A stretch of 64,000 bases of DNA from NCBI RefSeq assembly GCF_007992715.1, contig NZ_BKAU01000001.1, positions 1,178,001-1,242,000 of the forward strand. The letters are read 5' to 3'. The DNA comes from Chitinophaga cymbidii. Lineage in GTDB: Bacteria; Bacteroidota; Bacteroidia; Chitinophagales; Chitinophagaceae. Shown here in pieces: positions 1 to 7,555 of this stretch. Under the pieces are notes generated by a model, which worked only from the letters and a program-made list of their open reading frames with translations, was not told the origin of the DNA and searched no databases. The position numbers were made by a program, and so were the translations under genes. The first letter of the stretch is position 1, and each line of letters begins with the position of its first letter.

Positions 1-408
1 GCAATAGGTGATCCGGGCATGGTGCAGGATGCTGCGTTCGCCCTTGCGGATAACGGTGTAGCCGTTCGCTGATTTTTCGGTGGAGGTTTCTTTACTGTCA
101 GCGGAAGATTTTCCCTGGAGGCGCGTGGCTTTGGCGGCGTGCAGCACGTTGTGGCGGTATTCCGCAAAGATGTCCACTTCCATGCGGGACAGCAGCTTCA
201 TCTGCACGCGGCTTTTCAGGGTGATCCGGCGGGTGCTGCCGGTGGTTTCCTGCTTCGTTTCCAGCGTGCCGATGGCATTGTTCCCATAGCGGATGTCGTA
301 AATACGGGTTTGTCCCGCCGCCCCGAGGGCTGTCAAGAGAGGGACCCATCCGCATAAAAGCAGCAGGAAGGTCCGTATGGCCGCGTATGGTTTGCAGATG
401 CGGGACAT
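1..408 (-). CDS. DUF6134 family secreted protein (3' end cut off by window edge)
   Basis: A minus-strand frame stays open from an ATG at 408 to the window edge (136 residues, incomplete). The first ~30 residues look like a signal peptide: basic start, a run LLLLCGWVPLL, then an Ala/Gly cleavage region. The mature part begins QTRIYDIRYGNNAIGTLE, which resembles Bacteroidota proteins called DUF6134 (secreted, beta-rich, function unknown). It lies 83 bp downstream of korA on the same strand, so co-transcription is possible. A longer overlapping frame in another register (from 484) has no protein-like composition and was discarded. The family call rests on recall of the N-terminal pattern. Confidence 0.6.
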   Translation of the reverse strand, partial: MSRICKPYAAIRTFLLLLCGWVPLLTALGAAGQTRIYDIRYGNNAIGTLETKQETTGSTRRITLKSRVQMKLLSRMEVDIFAEYRHNVLHAAKATRLQGKSSADSKETSTEKSANGYTVIRKGERSILHHARITYC

Positions 409-491
409 GGCTTACGTATATCAATATACGAAAAACAAATGACGGAAATGCGGACAGCCACATTCCGTCATTGATATATTTCAAAACGATA

Positions 492-2342
492 TTAAAGCAT
501 TTCCCTGATCCGGGCTACCAGCTCTCCTTTCGTGATAGGCACGCCCATGATCTTGTTATAGCCCTCCGCGGGAATGAGGAACTGGTCGCGGATGATCCTG
601 ATCAGCTGGCCGTTGTTGATCTCGGGGATCAGCACTTTATCATAGCTGTGAAGGATCCCGGCGAGGTTCTTCGGGAAGGGGCGCAGGTGGCGCAGGTGCG
701 CATGCGCTACGGCATGGCCTTCCGCTACCAGTTCCAGCACCGCGCTTTTAATGGCGCCGTAGGTGGAACCCCATCCCAGCACCAGCACTTTCCCGGTTTC
801 GGGACCTACCTCTATTTTCTGCGCGGGTATATGATCTGCGATCTTGTCTACTTTCTCCTGGCGGATCTTCACCATCAGCTGGTGGTTCTCGGGATCGTAG
901 CTGACGTTGCCGGTGATATTCTGCTTTTCCAGCCCGCCGATGCGGTGCTCCAGTCCCGGTGTGCCCGGCACGGCCCAGGGGCGTACCAGGTTTTCGTCCC
1001 GCTCATACGGCAGGAAGTGTTCCTCGCCTTCTTCCAGCCCTTTCTTGAATTTTACGGGGATGGCCGGCAGGTCTTCGCTTTTCGGGAAGCGCCACGGCTC
1101 CGCGCCGTTGGCAATATACCCGTCGCTCAGGAAGATAACGGGCGTCATATGGTTGACCGCCATGCGGAAGGCTTCAAAGATGCCGTCAAAGCAATCGGAG
1201 GGCGTGGATGCGGAAACGATCGGCATCGGGCACTCCCCGTTGCGGCCGTAGTACGCCTGCAAAAGGTCTGATTGCTCCGTTTTGGTGGGCAGGCCGGTAG
1301 AGGGGCCGCCGCGCTGGATGTCTATTATTAATAATGGTATCTCGAGCATGACCGCCAGGCCCATGGCTTCGCTTTTCAGCGCCATACCGGGACCGGAGGT
1401 AGTGGTCGCTCCCATGTGGCCGCCGTAGGAGGCGCCGATGGCGGAGGCGATGCCCGCGATCTCGTCTTCCGCCTGGAAGGTGCGGATGCCGAAATTCTTG
1501 TGGCGGCTCAGCTCATGCAGGATGTCTGACGCCGGCGTAATGGGATAGGTACCGAGGAAGATCGGCAGGTCCGCCTTCTGGGAAGCGGCGATCAGGCCGT
1601 ATGCCAGGGCGGTATTGCCGGTGATGCTGCGGTAGGTGCCGGGCTCCATGCGGGCCTTCTCAACCTTGAAGCGGGTGGAGAACGCCTCTACCGTGTCCGC
1701 GAAATTATAGCCGGCATGCAGGGCTTTCAGGTTACTGTCCAGTATCTCCTGCTTCTTGCCGAATTTCTCCCGGAGGAAGTTCTCGGTGCTGGCCATGTCC
1801 CGGTCGTACAGCCAGTACAGGAAGCCGAGCACGAACATGTTCTTGGCACGGTCCTTTTCCTTCATGCCCATGTTGATCTCTTTCAGCGCCTCACGGGTCA
1901 TCTTGGTCACGTCCATGGTATGCAGCTGGTAATCGGTCAGGGAGCCGTCTTCCAGCGGGTTGATCCCTTCCGGATAGTTGGCCAGGCGGAGGTTCTTGGA
2001 ATCGAAACCGTCCGTATTGGCAATGATGATACCGCCTTTCTTCAGCCCTTTCAGGTTGGCCTTGAGAGCGGCGGCGTTCATCGCTACCAGCACGTCGCAG
2101 GCGTCGCCGGGGGTGAAGATGCGGTTGGATGAGAAGTGAAGCTGGAAGCCGCTCACGCCGGGCAAAGTACCTTGCGGGGCGCGGATCTCGGCCGGGAAAT
2201 CAGGGAAAGTACTCAGGTCATTGCCTATCAGGGCGGTATTGTTGGAAAACTGCGTACCCGTTAACTGCATCCCGTCTCCACTATCTCCTGCGAATTTTAT
2301 TACGACATCCTCTATCTGTTGGATTGATGTATTATTGGACAT
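492..2342 (-). CDS. korA: 2-oxoacid:acceptor oxidoreductase, alpha subunit (gamma-alpha fusion)
   Basis: 616 residues. Residues ~10-200 form the gamma-type domain, with the glycine-rich motif FAGDSGDGMQLTG near residue 17. From ~230 on lies the alpha domain with YPITPASDILHELS, the EDEIAGIASAIGAS segment and TTTSGPGMALKSEAMGLA, typical of the pyrimidine-binding part of thiamine-diphosphate 2-oxoacid:ferredoxin oxidoreductases. In this family the enzyme oxidatively decarboxylates 2-oxoglutarate (or another 2-oxoacid) to the acyl-CoA and reduces ferredoxin; it needs a beta subunit carrying the TPP diphosphate and FeS sites. In Bacteroidota the beta gene usually follows alpha, but here a DUF6134 gene follows, so korB is either beyond the left edge or elsewhere. 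Substrate (2-oxoglutarate versus pyruvate) cannot be fixed from sequence alone. A good promoter lies 67-100 bp upstream. Confidence 0.9.
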   Translation of the reverse strand: MSNNTSIQQIEDVVIKFAGDSGDGMQLTGTQFSNNTALIGNDLSTFPDFPAEIRAPQGTLPGVSGFQLHFSSNRIFTPGDACDVLVAMNAAALKANLKGLKKGGIIIANTDGFDSKNLRLANYPEGINPLEDGSLTDYQLHTMDVTKMTREALKEINMGMKEKDRAKNMFVLGFLYWLYDRDMASTENFLREKFGKKQEILDSNLKALHAGYNFADTVEAFSTRFKVEKARMEPGTYRSITGNTALAYGLIAASQKADLPIFLGTYPITPASDILHELSRHKNFGIRTFQAEDEIAGIASAIGASYGGHMGATTTSGPGMALKSEAMGLAVMLEIPLLIIDIQRGGPSTGLPTKTEQSDLLQAYYGRNGECPMPIVSASTPSDCFDGIFEAFRMAVNHMTPVIFLSDGYIANGAEPWRFPKSEDLPAIPVKFKKGLEEGEEHFLPYERDENLVRPWAVPGTPGLEHRIGGLEKQNITGNVSYDPENHQLMVKIRQEKVDKIADHIPAQKIEVGPETGKVLVLGWGSTYGAIKSAVLELVAEGHAVAHAHLRHLRPFPKNLAGILHSYDKVLIPEINNGQLIRIIRDQFLIPAEGYNKIMGVPITKGELVARIREML

Positions 2343-2408
2343 TTACGTATTCTTTATAGTCTGTAAAATTATGAAATCACCGGATAACTTCCTGCTCGAA
2401 ACGGGAAA

Positions 2409-2442
2409 CAAAAGTACACAAACCTTGTAGACTTTTCCAAAA
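2409..2442 (-). promoter_or_regulatory. Bacteroidota-type promoter of korA
   Basis: Read on the minus strand: TTTG (2441-2438), a 21-nt spacer, then TACTTTTG (2416-2409), an exact TAnnTTTG -7 box. Expected transcription start is near 2402, giving a leader of about 60 nt before the korA ATG at 2342. Confidence 0.6.
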
Positions 2443-2634
2443 TATCCTGAAACCCTCTCCTGTGGCCCATTCCACCACCCGCCAAAGGATTACAGCTGTT
2501 AGTTTGGCATAGTATTGGTTCCTACAGCCCGCTGCGGGAAAAAGTCCTGTTTCATCATCCAACGCCCTTTTACAACATCTACGGATATACGAAAAATGGA
2601 TTTCAGGGGCCAATTTGAGGGTTGAATGTTAAAG

Positions 2635-2674
2635 ATTCTTTAAAGAATTGTTAAAACGTAACACAAACGTGTTA
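2635..2674. promoter_or_regulatory. Two perfect dyads in the korA / secreted-protein intergenic region
   Basis: The 500-bp gap 2343-2841 is non-coding. It holds the perfect palindrome ATTCTTTAAAGAAT (2635-2648) and, 10 bp on, TAACAC-AAAC-GTGTTA (2659-2674), a perfect dyad with a 4-nt centre. Neither is followed by a T-run, so they look like protein-binding sites rather than terminators. They sit ~170-200 bp upstream of the gene at 2842. No regulator can be named. Confidence 0.35.
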
Positions 2675-2841
2675 TAGGCACGGTAATTGCAAATTTCTAT
2701 CTGAAGCCGGATAAAGGATCAAAAGGGTTCAGATGCGGTTCCGAAAATCCAGACAGATAAAACCTTAAAAATTATAAACTATTCTGAAAACCTTTACTTG
2801 AACCATTCTTTTTTTATTTAAACCTTTTAAAATTGTATGCT

Positions 2842-3159
2842 ATGAAAAGAGCAAAATTAAGCCTGTTTGCATTGGCGGCCGTAGCTTTCGGCGCATTTGC
2901 CTTCAAAGGATTCGAAGGCGGTTCTATCTCCGGTAAAGTAGTTCCTGCTGATGGAGCAACTGAAGCATGGGCTGTTTCCGGAACAGACACATTGAAAACT
3001 GCGATCGCTGAAGGTGCATTTTCCTTCACTGATGCAAAAGCCGGTACTTACACCGTGATCGTTGATGCTAAAGAACCGTTCCAGGACGCAACTATCACCG
3101 ACGTGAAAGTTGAGGACGGTAAAGCCACCGATCTCGGCGAAATCAAGTTAGCGCAATAG
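2842..3159 (+). CDS. Small secreted protein with carboxypeptidase-regulatory-like (Ig-type) fold
   Basis: 105 residues from ATG 2842; a TTG three codons upstream is also in frame but less likely. A signal peptide is clear (MKRAKLSLFALAAVAFGAFA). The mature ~80 residues read SISGKVVPADGA...AFSFTDAKAGTYTVIVDAKEPFQDATITDVKVEDGKATDLGEIKL, the pattern of one CarboxypepD_reg/prealbumin-like beta-sandwich, the module found at the N-terminus of SusC receptors. Here it stands alone. Likely periplasmic or surface; role unknown. It is monocistronic, ending in a strong terminator at 3183. Confidence 0.7.
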   Translation: MKRAKLSLFALAAVAFGAFAFKGFEGGSISGKVVPADGATEAWAVSGTDTLKTAIAEGAFSFTDAKAGTYTVIVDAKEPFQDATITDVKVEDGKATDLGEIKLAQ

Positions 3160-3182
3160 TTGGTTTTCATAGGGGTTAATCA

Positions 3183-3217
3183 AGCCGGGTCCCGCTTCTG
3201 CGGGATCCGGCTTTTTG
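3183..3217 (+). terminator. Rho-independent terminator of the small secreted protein gene
   Basis: Stem AGCCGG(GT)CCCGC / GCGGG(A)TCCGGCT with loop TTCT, followed by TTTTTGTTTT, 24 bp after the stop codon at 3159. Confidence 0.8.
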
Positions 3218-3253
3218 TTTTGGGGCGGTTTGAGCGGAGCGGGGCCACCGCTT

Positions 3254-3278
3254 GCCGGGTCCGGCTTTTGTTTGGGCG
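3254..3278 (+). repeat. Degenerate copy of the preceding terminator
   Basis: GCCGGGTCC-CCGGCTTTTTG of the terminator at 3184 recurs at 3254 as GCCGGGTCCGGCTTTTG and runs on into TTTGGGCG, matching TTTTGGGGCG in the original. The inner hairpin (CGCTTCTGCGGGAT) is missing. The rest of 3218-3419 shows no gene. Confidence 0.5.
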
Positions 3279-3419
3279 TTTTTTGAGCAGTGCCGCTTGC
3301 AGCTACCAATTTTGTGTGTCCCGTATTCGTTCCGGCGTGGGAAGCATATTCATAAGCCGGTAGTTTACCTGGTGAAGGCATGACCGGCTTAGGCGGAAAA
3401 AGTTGCCGAAAAAATTGAT

Positions 3420-3450
3420 GGGTTCCCCTTGGGGGTGCCCTTTTCTTTTT
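3420..3450 (+). terminator. Probable second terminator upstream of the GIN-domain lipoprotein
   Basis: GGGTTCCCC-TTG-GGGGTGCCC (3420-3440) pairs with one T-T mismatch and one G-T wobble, followed by TTTTCTTTTT (3441-3450). It is 54 bp before the ATG at 3504, so it may be a terminator for read-through from the left or a leader element of the next gene. Confidence 0.45.
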
Positions 3451-3503
3451 CCGTCATATTGGAAAGTCACCCATTGTGGCTTGCCCTAAAAAAGATTTAC
3501 CCA

Positions 3504-4265
3504 ATGAAACTGACAACTAAACAAACATTCATGGTTACCAACAGCGGGCTCGGACTGGGCCTGCTGCTTTGCCTGCTCGCTATTTTCGGCCTGATACTCA
3601 GCAGCTGCAGCCGCGAGAACGTTCACGGCTCTGGCCGTATTATCACAGAAGACCGGCCGGTAGTGCGGTTTGAGGACCTCGTACTGGAAGGCCCGCTGGA
3701 AGTTCATCTGAAACAGGACCAGCGCATCCCCGTAGTGCTGGAAGCGGAAGACAATGTGATGCGCCTGGTGGAAACCTTCGTGAACGGCACCACCCTTCAC
3801 GTAAAGATCCGCAACGGCGTGAACCTGAAGAGCTTCCGCCCGATCCATGTATATGTGCAGAACGAACAATACCGCCGGATCATCTTCTCCGGCTCCGGCT
3901 CCCTGACCGTCAACGACACCATAGCCTCCACGCTTTTCAGCTATGAGATCAATGGCAGCGCGGATGCGCGCCTGAAGCTGGACGCCAATGAAATACGCAT
4001 GATCGTGAACGGCTCCGGCAACATACAGCTGGAAGGAAAGGCGGGTGACTACAGCGCGGAAGTGAACGGCAGCGGCGATATTGATGCGCTCGGTCTGCAG
4101 GCGGACGAAGCCCGCATCCGGATCAGCGGCTCCGGCGAGCAGCGCATCTGGGTGCTCAGCCTCCTCGATGCCACGATCAACGGCAGCGGAAATATCAGAT
4201 ACAAAGGAACGCCCGGCACCGTGAACGCACAGGTCAACGGATCGGGAAAGCTCATCAAGCTATAG
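3504..4265 (+). CDS. Head-GIN/DUF2807-type lipoprotein
   Basis: 253 residues from ATG 3504; the frame extends upstream to a TTG at 3429 inside a hairpin, which is less likely to be the start. Residues 12-35 are hydrophobic and end in the lipobox LSSC (Cys35), so this is a predicted lipoprotein. The rest is a beta-solenoid-like domain of the 'head GIN'/DUF2807 type: FEDLVLEGPLEVHLKQ near the start, then at least six recurring G-S-G motifs (IIFSGSGSL, MIVNGSGNI, AEVNGSGDI, IRISGSGEQ, ATINGSGNI, AQVNGSGKL) every ~20-22 residues, each marking a turn. Family function is poorly known; an adhesive or envelope-stress role is often suggested. The next gene, 83 bp downstream, is an ECF sigma, but a promoter motif separates them. 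Confidence 0.75.
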   Translation: MKLTTKQTFMVTNSGLGLGLLLCLLAIFGLILSSCSRENVHGSGRIITEDRPVVRFEDLVLEGPLEVHLKQDQRIPVVLEAEDNVMRLVETFVNGTTLHVKIRNGVNLKSFRPIHVYVQNEQYRRIIFSGSGSLTVNDTIASTLFSYEINGSADARLKLDANEIRMIVNGSGNIQLEGKAGDYSAEVNGSGDIDALGLQADEARIRISGSGEQRIWVLSLLDATINGSGNIRYKGTPGTVNAQVNGSGKLIKL

Positions 4266-4336
4266 GAATCAACACCGTAATGAAAGCTACCGGAATACTG
4301 TCACCCCCCACAGCAACCATAACCGCCAGTAAAGGT

Positions 4337-4344
4337 TATTTTTG
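4337..4344 (+). promoter_or_regulatory. Possible -7 box (TATTTTTG) before ECF sigma gene
   Basis: TATTTTTG is an exact TAnnTTTG match ending 4 bp before ATG 4349. No TTG is seen at the expected -33 distance. If used, the transcript would be leaderless or nearly so. Confidence 0.3.
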
Positions 4345-4348
4345 CACC

Positions 4349-4885
4349 ATGCCCGAAAATGCACGGTTACAAAATTTGCTGCAGGAAGATGAGCGCCAGT
4401 TTATGGAGACGCTCTTTAAAACCTATTTCCCGCTGGTATGCAAGGCCATTTACCGTCTCGTGCAGGATATGGCCACGGCGGAAGACCTGGCCCAGGAGGT
4501 GTTCATCAAGATATGGAACCGCCGGGACCAGCTCAATGAGGTCTACTTTAAAGCCTACCTGCACCGTGCCGCCGTGAATATGGCCCTGGACCATATCGAC
4601 AAGAACAAACGGCGCGGCGGGGCGCCAAAGGAGATCGGCCCGGACCAGGAAGCGCTGTCCGTTTCCGGCCCCGCGGTGCACCTGAAGGAAACGAAGGCCC
4701 GCATCCAGTCCGCCATCGATCAGCTGCCTGACAAATGCCGGGCCGTATTCATCATGAGCAGGTACGAAGAGATGAGCTATAAGGAAATTGCGCAGGCGCT
4801 CCGGATATCAGTAAAAACAGTCGAGAACCAGATGACTACCGCGTTAAAGAAATTGCGCGTATCACTAAAAGAATACCTGGAGTAG
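4349..4885 (+). CDS. ECF RNA polymerase sigma factor (sigma-70 family)
   Basis: 178 residues from ATG 4349 (M-P-E-N). The frame opens at 4280, but that stretch (MKATGILSPPTATI...) does not look like sigma sequence. Region 2 is clear: FKTYFPLVCKAIYRLVQDMATAEDLAQEVFIKIW. Region 4 is IQSAIDQLPDKCRAVFIMSRYEEMSYKEIAQALRISVKTVENQMTTALKKLR. There is no long region 1 or 3, so it is ECF-type. The next gene, 25 bp downstream, is a FecR anti-sigma factor, its probable partner. Unlike three other sigma proteins in this window, it has no hydrophobic C-terminal tail. Confidence 0.9.
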   Translation: MPENARLQNLLQEDERQFMETLFKTYFPLVCKAIYRLVQDMATAEDLAQEVFIKIWNRRDQLNEVYFKAYLHRAAVNMALDHIDKNKRRGGAPKEIGPDQEALSVSGPAVHLKETKARIQSAIDQLPDKCRAVFIMSRYEEMSYKEIAQALRISVKTVENQMTTALKKLRVSLKEYLE

Positions 4886-4910
4886 CAGGTAGCTATAAAT
4901 TACTCAGAGC

Positions 4911-5885
4911 ATGTTCAACAACGATCACATAGACGCCCTGATAGCCCGTGAAATAGAAGGGGAGATCACCGCCGCGGAGCGCGCGGAGCTGGAAGCCTGG
5001 CTGCAGGCGGATGAAGCCAACCGGGAATATTACGACGCGCTGCGCGAAACCTGGGACCTGGCCGGGGAAGCCCCCGATGCGCCCGAACCGGATGTAATGC
5101 TCAACTGGCAACGGTTCCGGCAAAAAATGGACGCACAGGTCATTCCCATGCGCACGGCCACGGCCCGCAAAAGCTGGTGGCGCCTCGCGGCTGCCGCCGT
5201 GGCGATCATCGCCGTAGCGGGACTTGCCTTTACCCTGTTTTCCGGTGGCGGCGCGACCGTTATCACCGCGGAAGCGGACAAAAAGGAGATCACCCTGCCT
5301 GACGGAAGCCGCGTATTCCTGAACCGCAACAGCCAGATCAGCTACCAGAAGGGTTTTGCAGCCAGTCACCGGAAAGTGGAGCTGGAAGGCGAAGCATTCT
5401 TTGATGTAGTGCCGGATGCCGCCAACCCCTTCATCGTTTCCGCCGGCGCTTCCCGGACGCAGGTGCTCGGCACCTCATTCGTGATCAAGGCATATGAGCA
5501 CAAGACCATTCAGCTGAACGTAGTCACCGGTAAGGTAGCCTTCTCCGGACAGCAGGGCCATAAAGATCCCCTGGTGCTCACCGCCGGCAACGCCGCCATC
5601 CTGCAGAACAGAGAGCCCCGGCGGATACAGGACGGCGATCCCAATTTTATGGCATGGAAAGAAAACCGGCTGCATTTTTCCAACATCCCCCTGAACAACA
5701 CCCTCAGCACCGTGGAAGAATACTTCTCCGTCCGTTTCATCGTGGACGATCCTTCCATACTAACGCTTACCTACACCGGCACCTTCGACCACCCGACCCT
5801 GCGGGAAGTGCTGGACGTGATCGGCACAGCAGCGCATGTGACATTTACGGAAGAAGAAAAAGGCGTATACAGGATCAGCCGGTAA
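4911..5885 (+). CDS. FecR family anti-sigma regulator (not followed by its own SusC)
   Basis: 324 residues. A cytoplasmic N-terminal helical domain (IDALIAREIEGEITAAERAELEAWL) is followed by one membrane helix at ~88-108 (WWRLAAAAVAIIAVAGLAFTLF) and a periplasmic FecR domain: KKEITLPDGSRVFLNRNSQISY, VELEGEAFFDVV, VLGTSFVIKAY. The C-terminal part (FSNIPLNNTLSTVEEYFSVRFIVDD) matches the secretin/TonB-like DUF4974 end of these proteins. In the FecI-FecR system this protein relays a receptor signal to the sigma factor. It is 25 bp from the sigma gene, but the pair ends in a strong terminator (5934) and no SusC directly follows; the next gene is a second, different FecR. Confidence 0.9.
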   Translation: MFNNDHIDALIAREIEGEITAAERAELEAWLQADEANREYYDALRETWDLAGEAPDAPEPDVMLNWQRFRQKMDAQVIPMRTATARKSWWRLAAAAVAIIAVAGLAFTLFSGGGATVITAEADKKEITLPDGSRVFLNRNSQISYQKGFAASHRKVELEGEAFFDVVPDAANPFIVSAGASRTQVLGTSFVIKAYEHKTIQLNVVTGKVAFSGQQGHKDPLVLTAGNAAILQNREPRRIQDGDPNFMAWKENRLHFSNIPLNNTLSTVEEYFSVRFIVDDPSILTLTYTGTFDHPTLREVLDVIGTAAHVTFTEEEKGVYRISR

Positions 5886-5933
5886 CCATTCTTATAACCG
5901 GCAGCGGCAATGCCTATCATAACGTCATTTACA

Positions 5934-5976
5934 AGCCGTTCTTTTTGTTTACGCAGACAAAAAGAGCGGCTTTTTT
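5934..5976 (+). terminator. Strong terminator closing the first sigma/FecR pair
   Basis: Long stem AGCCG-T-TCTTTTTGT / ACAAAAAGA-G-CGGCT (15 bp with one T-G wobble), loop TTACGCAG, tail TTTTTT. It separates the FecR at 4911 from the FecR at 6191. The remaining intergenic bases 5977-6190 hold no recognisable gene. Confidence 0.85.
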
Positions 5977-6190
5977 GACGTCCGGCATCCTGCTCCATCC
6001 TGCTCCGGCCTCCCAACCTGAACAACAAAAATCCCCCTCAAACCCTTTACAGACAAGCATTTCAAAACATCAACGCCACTCCCGCCGAAAAACATCTTCC
6101 CGCTTCACCCGCATTTCCGGGTAACGGCTGCACTGCTGCCGAACGTCTTTTTTATAGGATGTCCAATATCATCATCAAGATATAAATGCC

Positions 6191-7336
6191 ATGAATGCAG
6201 ATCGACTGAAATACCTGTTGGAACGCTACCGCAATGGTGAATGCGATGACGCTGAAATGGCGGAGATCAACGAATGGTATCACTCCCTGAACTACGACCC
6301 CGCCGGTTTTTCCAGATGGCTGGAAGAAGAAAGCGGCGACAAAGAGCTGGCCGGTAAGCTATATACCAATTTCCGCGGCAAGGCAACTCCCGCAAGAGAA
6401 AGGCGCCGCATCTGGCAGGCCGCGGCGATCGTCCTCATCCTGGCAGGCAGCACCCTGCTTTTCAGGAAATACTTCCTCCCCTCCAATCATCAAAACGATA
6501 CCACGCAAACCGCCGTCATCACGCCCGGCAAGAACAAAGCAGTACTTACTTTGGCAGACGGCTCACAGATCACGCTGGATGATGCGTCCTCCGGCAAGCT
6601 CGCCAGCCAGCAGGGCCTGAACGTAATAAAGGCCGCCAACGGCCAGCTGATATACGATTTCTCTATGAACGGAGCGGGCGATCAGCAACCGGCAGCATTC
6701 AACACGCTTTACACGCCCAAGGGCGGACAATACCAGGTAACCTTGCCGGACGGTACGAAGGTCTGGCTCAACTCCGATTCAAAACTGAACTTCCCCGTGG
6801 CCTTCCGCGGAAAAGAACGCAAGGTGACACTCACGGGAGAAGCTTACTTTGAAGTGAGCCATATGAAAAACAATCCATTCATCGTCACCACCGCCAACCA
6901 GTCCATAGAAGTGCTCGGCACGCACTTCAATGTGAACAGCTATGCGGATGAACAGACGATCAGCACTACGCTGCTGGAAGGAAGCGTAAGGGTCAGCAAC
7001 CTGTTCACAAAAAACGCGCAGACGCTAAAGCCCGGCCAGCAATCGAACCTTTCCCGGCATACCGGTGACATAGCAGTGAAAAATGTGCATGCGGAAGAAG
7101 TGATAGCATGGAAGAACGGCTACTTCCTGTTCGATAACCAGGACCTGCCGGCCATTCTGAGAACAGTCAGCAGATGGTATGATGTGGAGATAGAGTTTCA
7201 ATACACCGGCAAATATGAAAGGTTCGGCGGCACGTTCTCCCGTTCATCCGGACTGCGTGACATCCTGAACAACCTGGAAGAACTTGGAAATGTACACTTT
7301 TCAATAGATCAGCGAAAGATCATCGTAACGAAATAA
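6191..7336 (+). CDS. FecR family anti-sigma regulator of the downstream SusCD operon
   Basis: 381 residues. N-terminal cytoplasmic part RLKYLLERYRNGECDDAEMAEINEWY, a membrane helix near 77-92 (IWQAAAIVLILAGSTLLF), then the periplasmic FecR domain: GKNKAVLTLADGSQITLDD, YTPKGGQYQVTLPDGTKVWLNSDS, VTLTGEAYFEVSHMKNNPFIV, VLGTHFNVNSY, and a C-terminal DUF4974-like segment (FLFDNQDLPAILRTVSRWYDVEIEF). It has the inserted block between the two 'LPDG' strands seen in SusC-linked FecRs, unlike its shorter neighbour at 4911. SusC follows after 219 bp containing a stem-loop. No sigma gene lies directly upstream; the candidate partners are the sigma at 4349 and the convergent one at 14557. Confidence 0.92.
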   Translation: MNADRLKYLLERYRNGECDDAEMAEINEWYHSLNYDPAGFSRWLEEESGDKELAGKLYTNFRGKATPARERRRIWQAAAIVLILAGSTLLFRKYFLPSNHQNDTTQTAVITPGKNKAVLTLADGSQITLDDASSGKLASQQGLNVIKAANGQLIYDFSMNGAGDQQPAAFNTLYTPKGGQYQVTLPDGTKVWLNSDSKLNFPVAFRGKERKVTLTGEAYFEVSHMKNNPFIVTTANQSIEVLGTHFNVNSYADEQTISTTLLEGSVRVSNLFTKNAQTLKPGQQSNLSRHTGDIAVKNVHAEEVIAWKNGYFLFDNQDLPAILRTVSRWYDVEIEFQYTGKYERFGGTFSRSSGLRDILNNLEELGNVHFSIDQRKIIVTK

Positions 7337-7456
7337 CCACGTATGCGTTGAATCTCCGGTCAGCCAGCACAGGCATGGGGTTCAACATTGCCAGATAACC
7401 TAAAAAAAGGAGGTGCCTATTCGGAAAATTTTATCGTAACAACCAAAATTACCAAA

Positions 7457-7483
7457 ACCAAGGACGTTGGAACCGTCCCTGGT
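7457..7483 (+). promoter_or_regulatory. Stem-loop between fecR and susC (locus 1)
   Basis: ACCAAGGACG (7457-7466) pairs with CGTCCCTGGT (7474-7483), 9 of 10 bp, loop TTGGAAC, followed by CTTTTG. It could be a weak terminator/attenuator or an mRNA-processing or stability element. Equivalent hairpins occur at 46296 and 50363. The rest of 7337-7555 holds no other gene; a GGAGG at 7409-7413 is not placed before any start codon. Confidence 0.55.
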
Positions 7484-7555
7484 CTTTTGCGATTGCTGAC
7501 GCAGGTAATAAATAATTTAAGGACTAAATTATCTATTAACATTAATCTCATTCAA

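Noticed and set aside
98..484. 128-residue minus-strand frame over the DUF6134 start
   Set aside because: Another frame gives a signal peptide and family-like protein; this one is Pro/His/Arg-rich noise.
2377..2613. 78-residue minus-strand frame upstream of korA
   Set aside because: It spans the korA promoter and has no family resemblance.
7404..7416. Shine-Dalgarno-like AAGGAGGTG before susC
   Set aside because: No start codon at a proper distance; such sites are rarely used in Bacteroidota.
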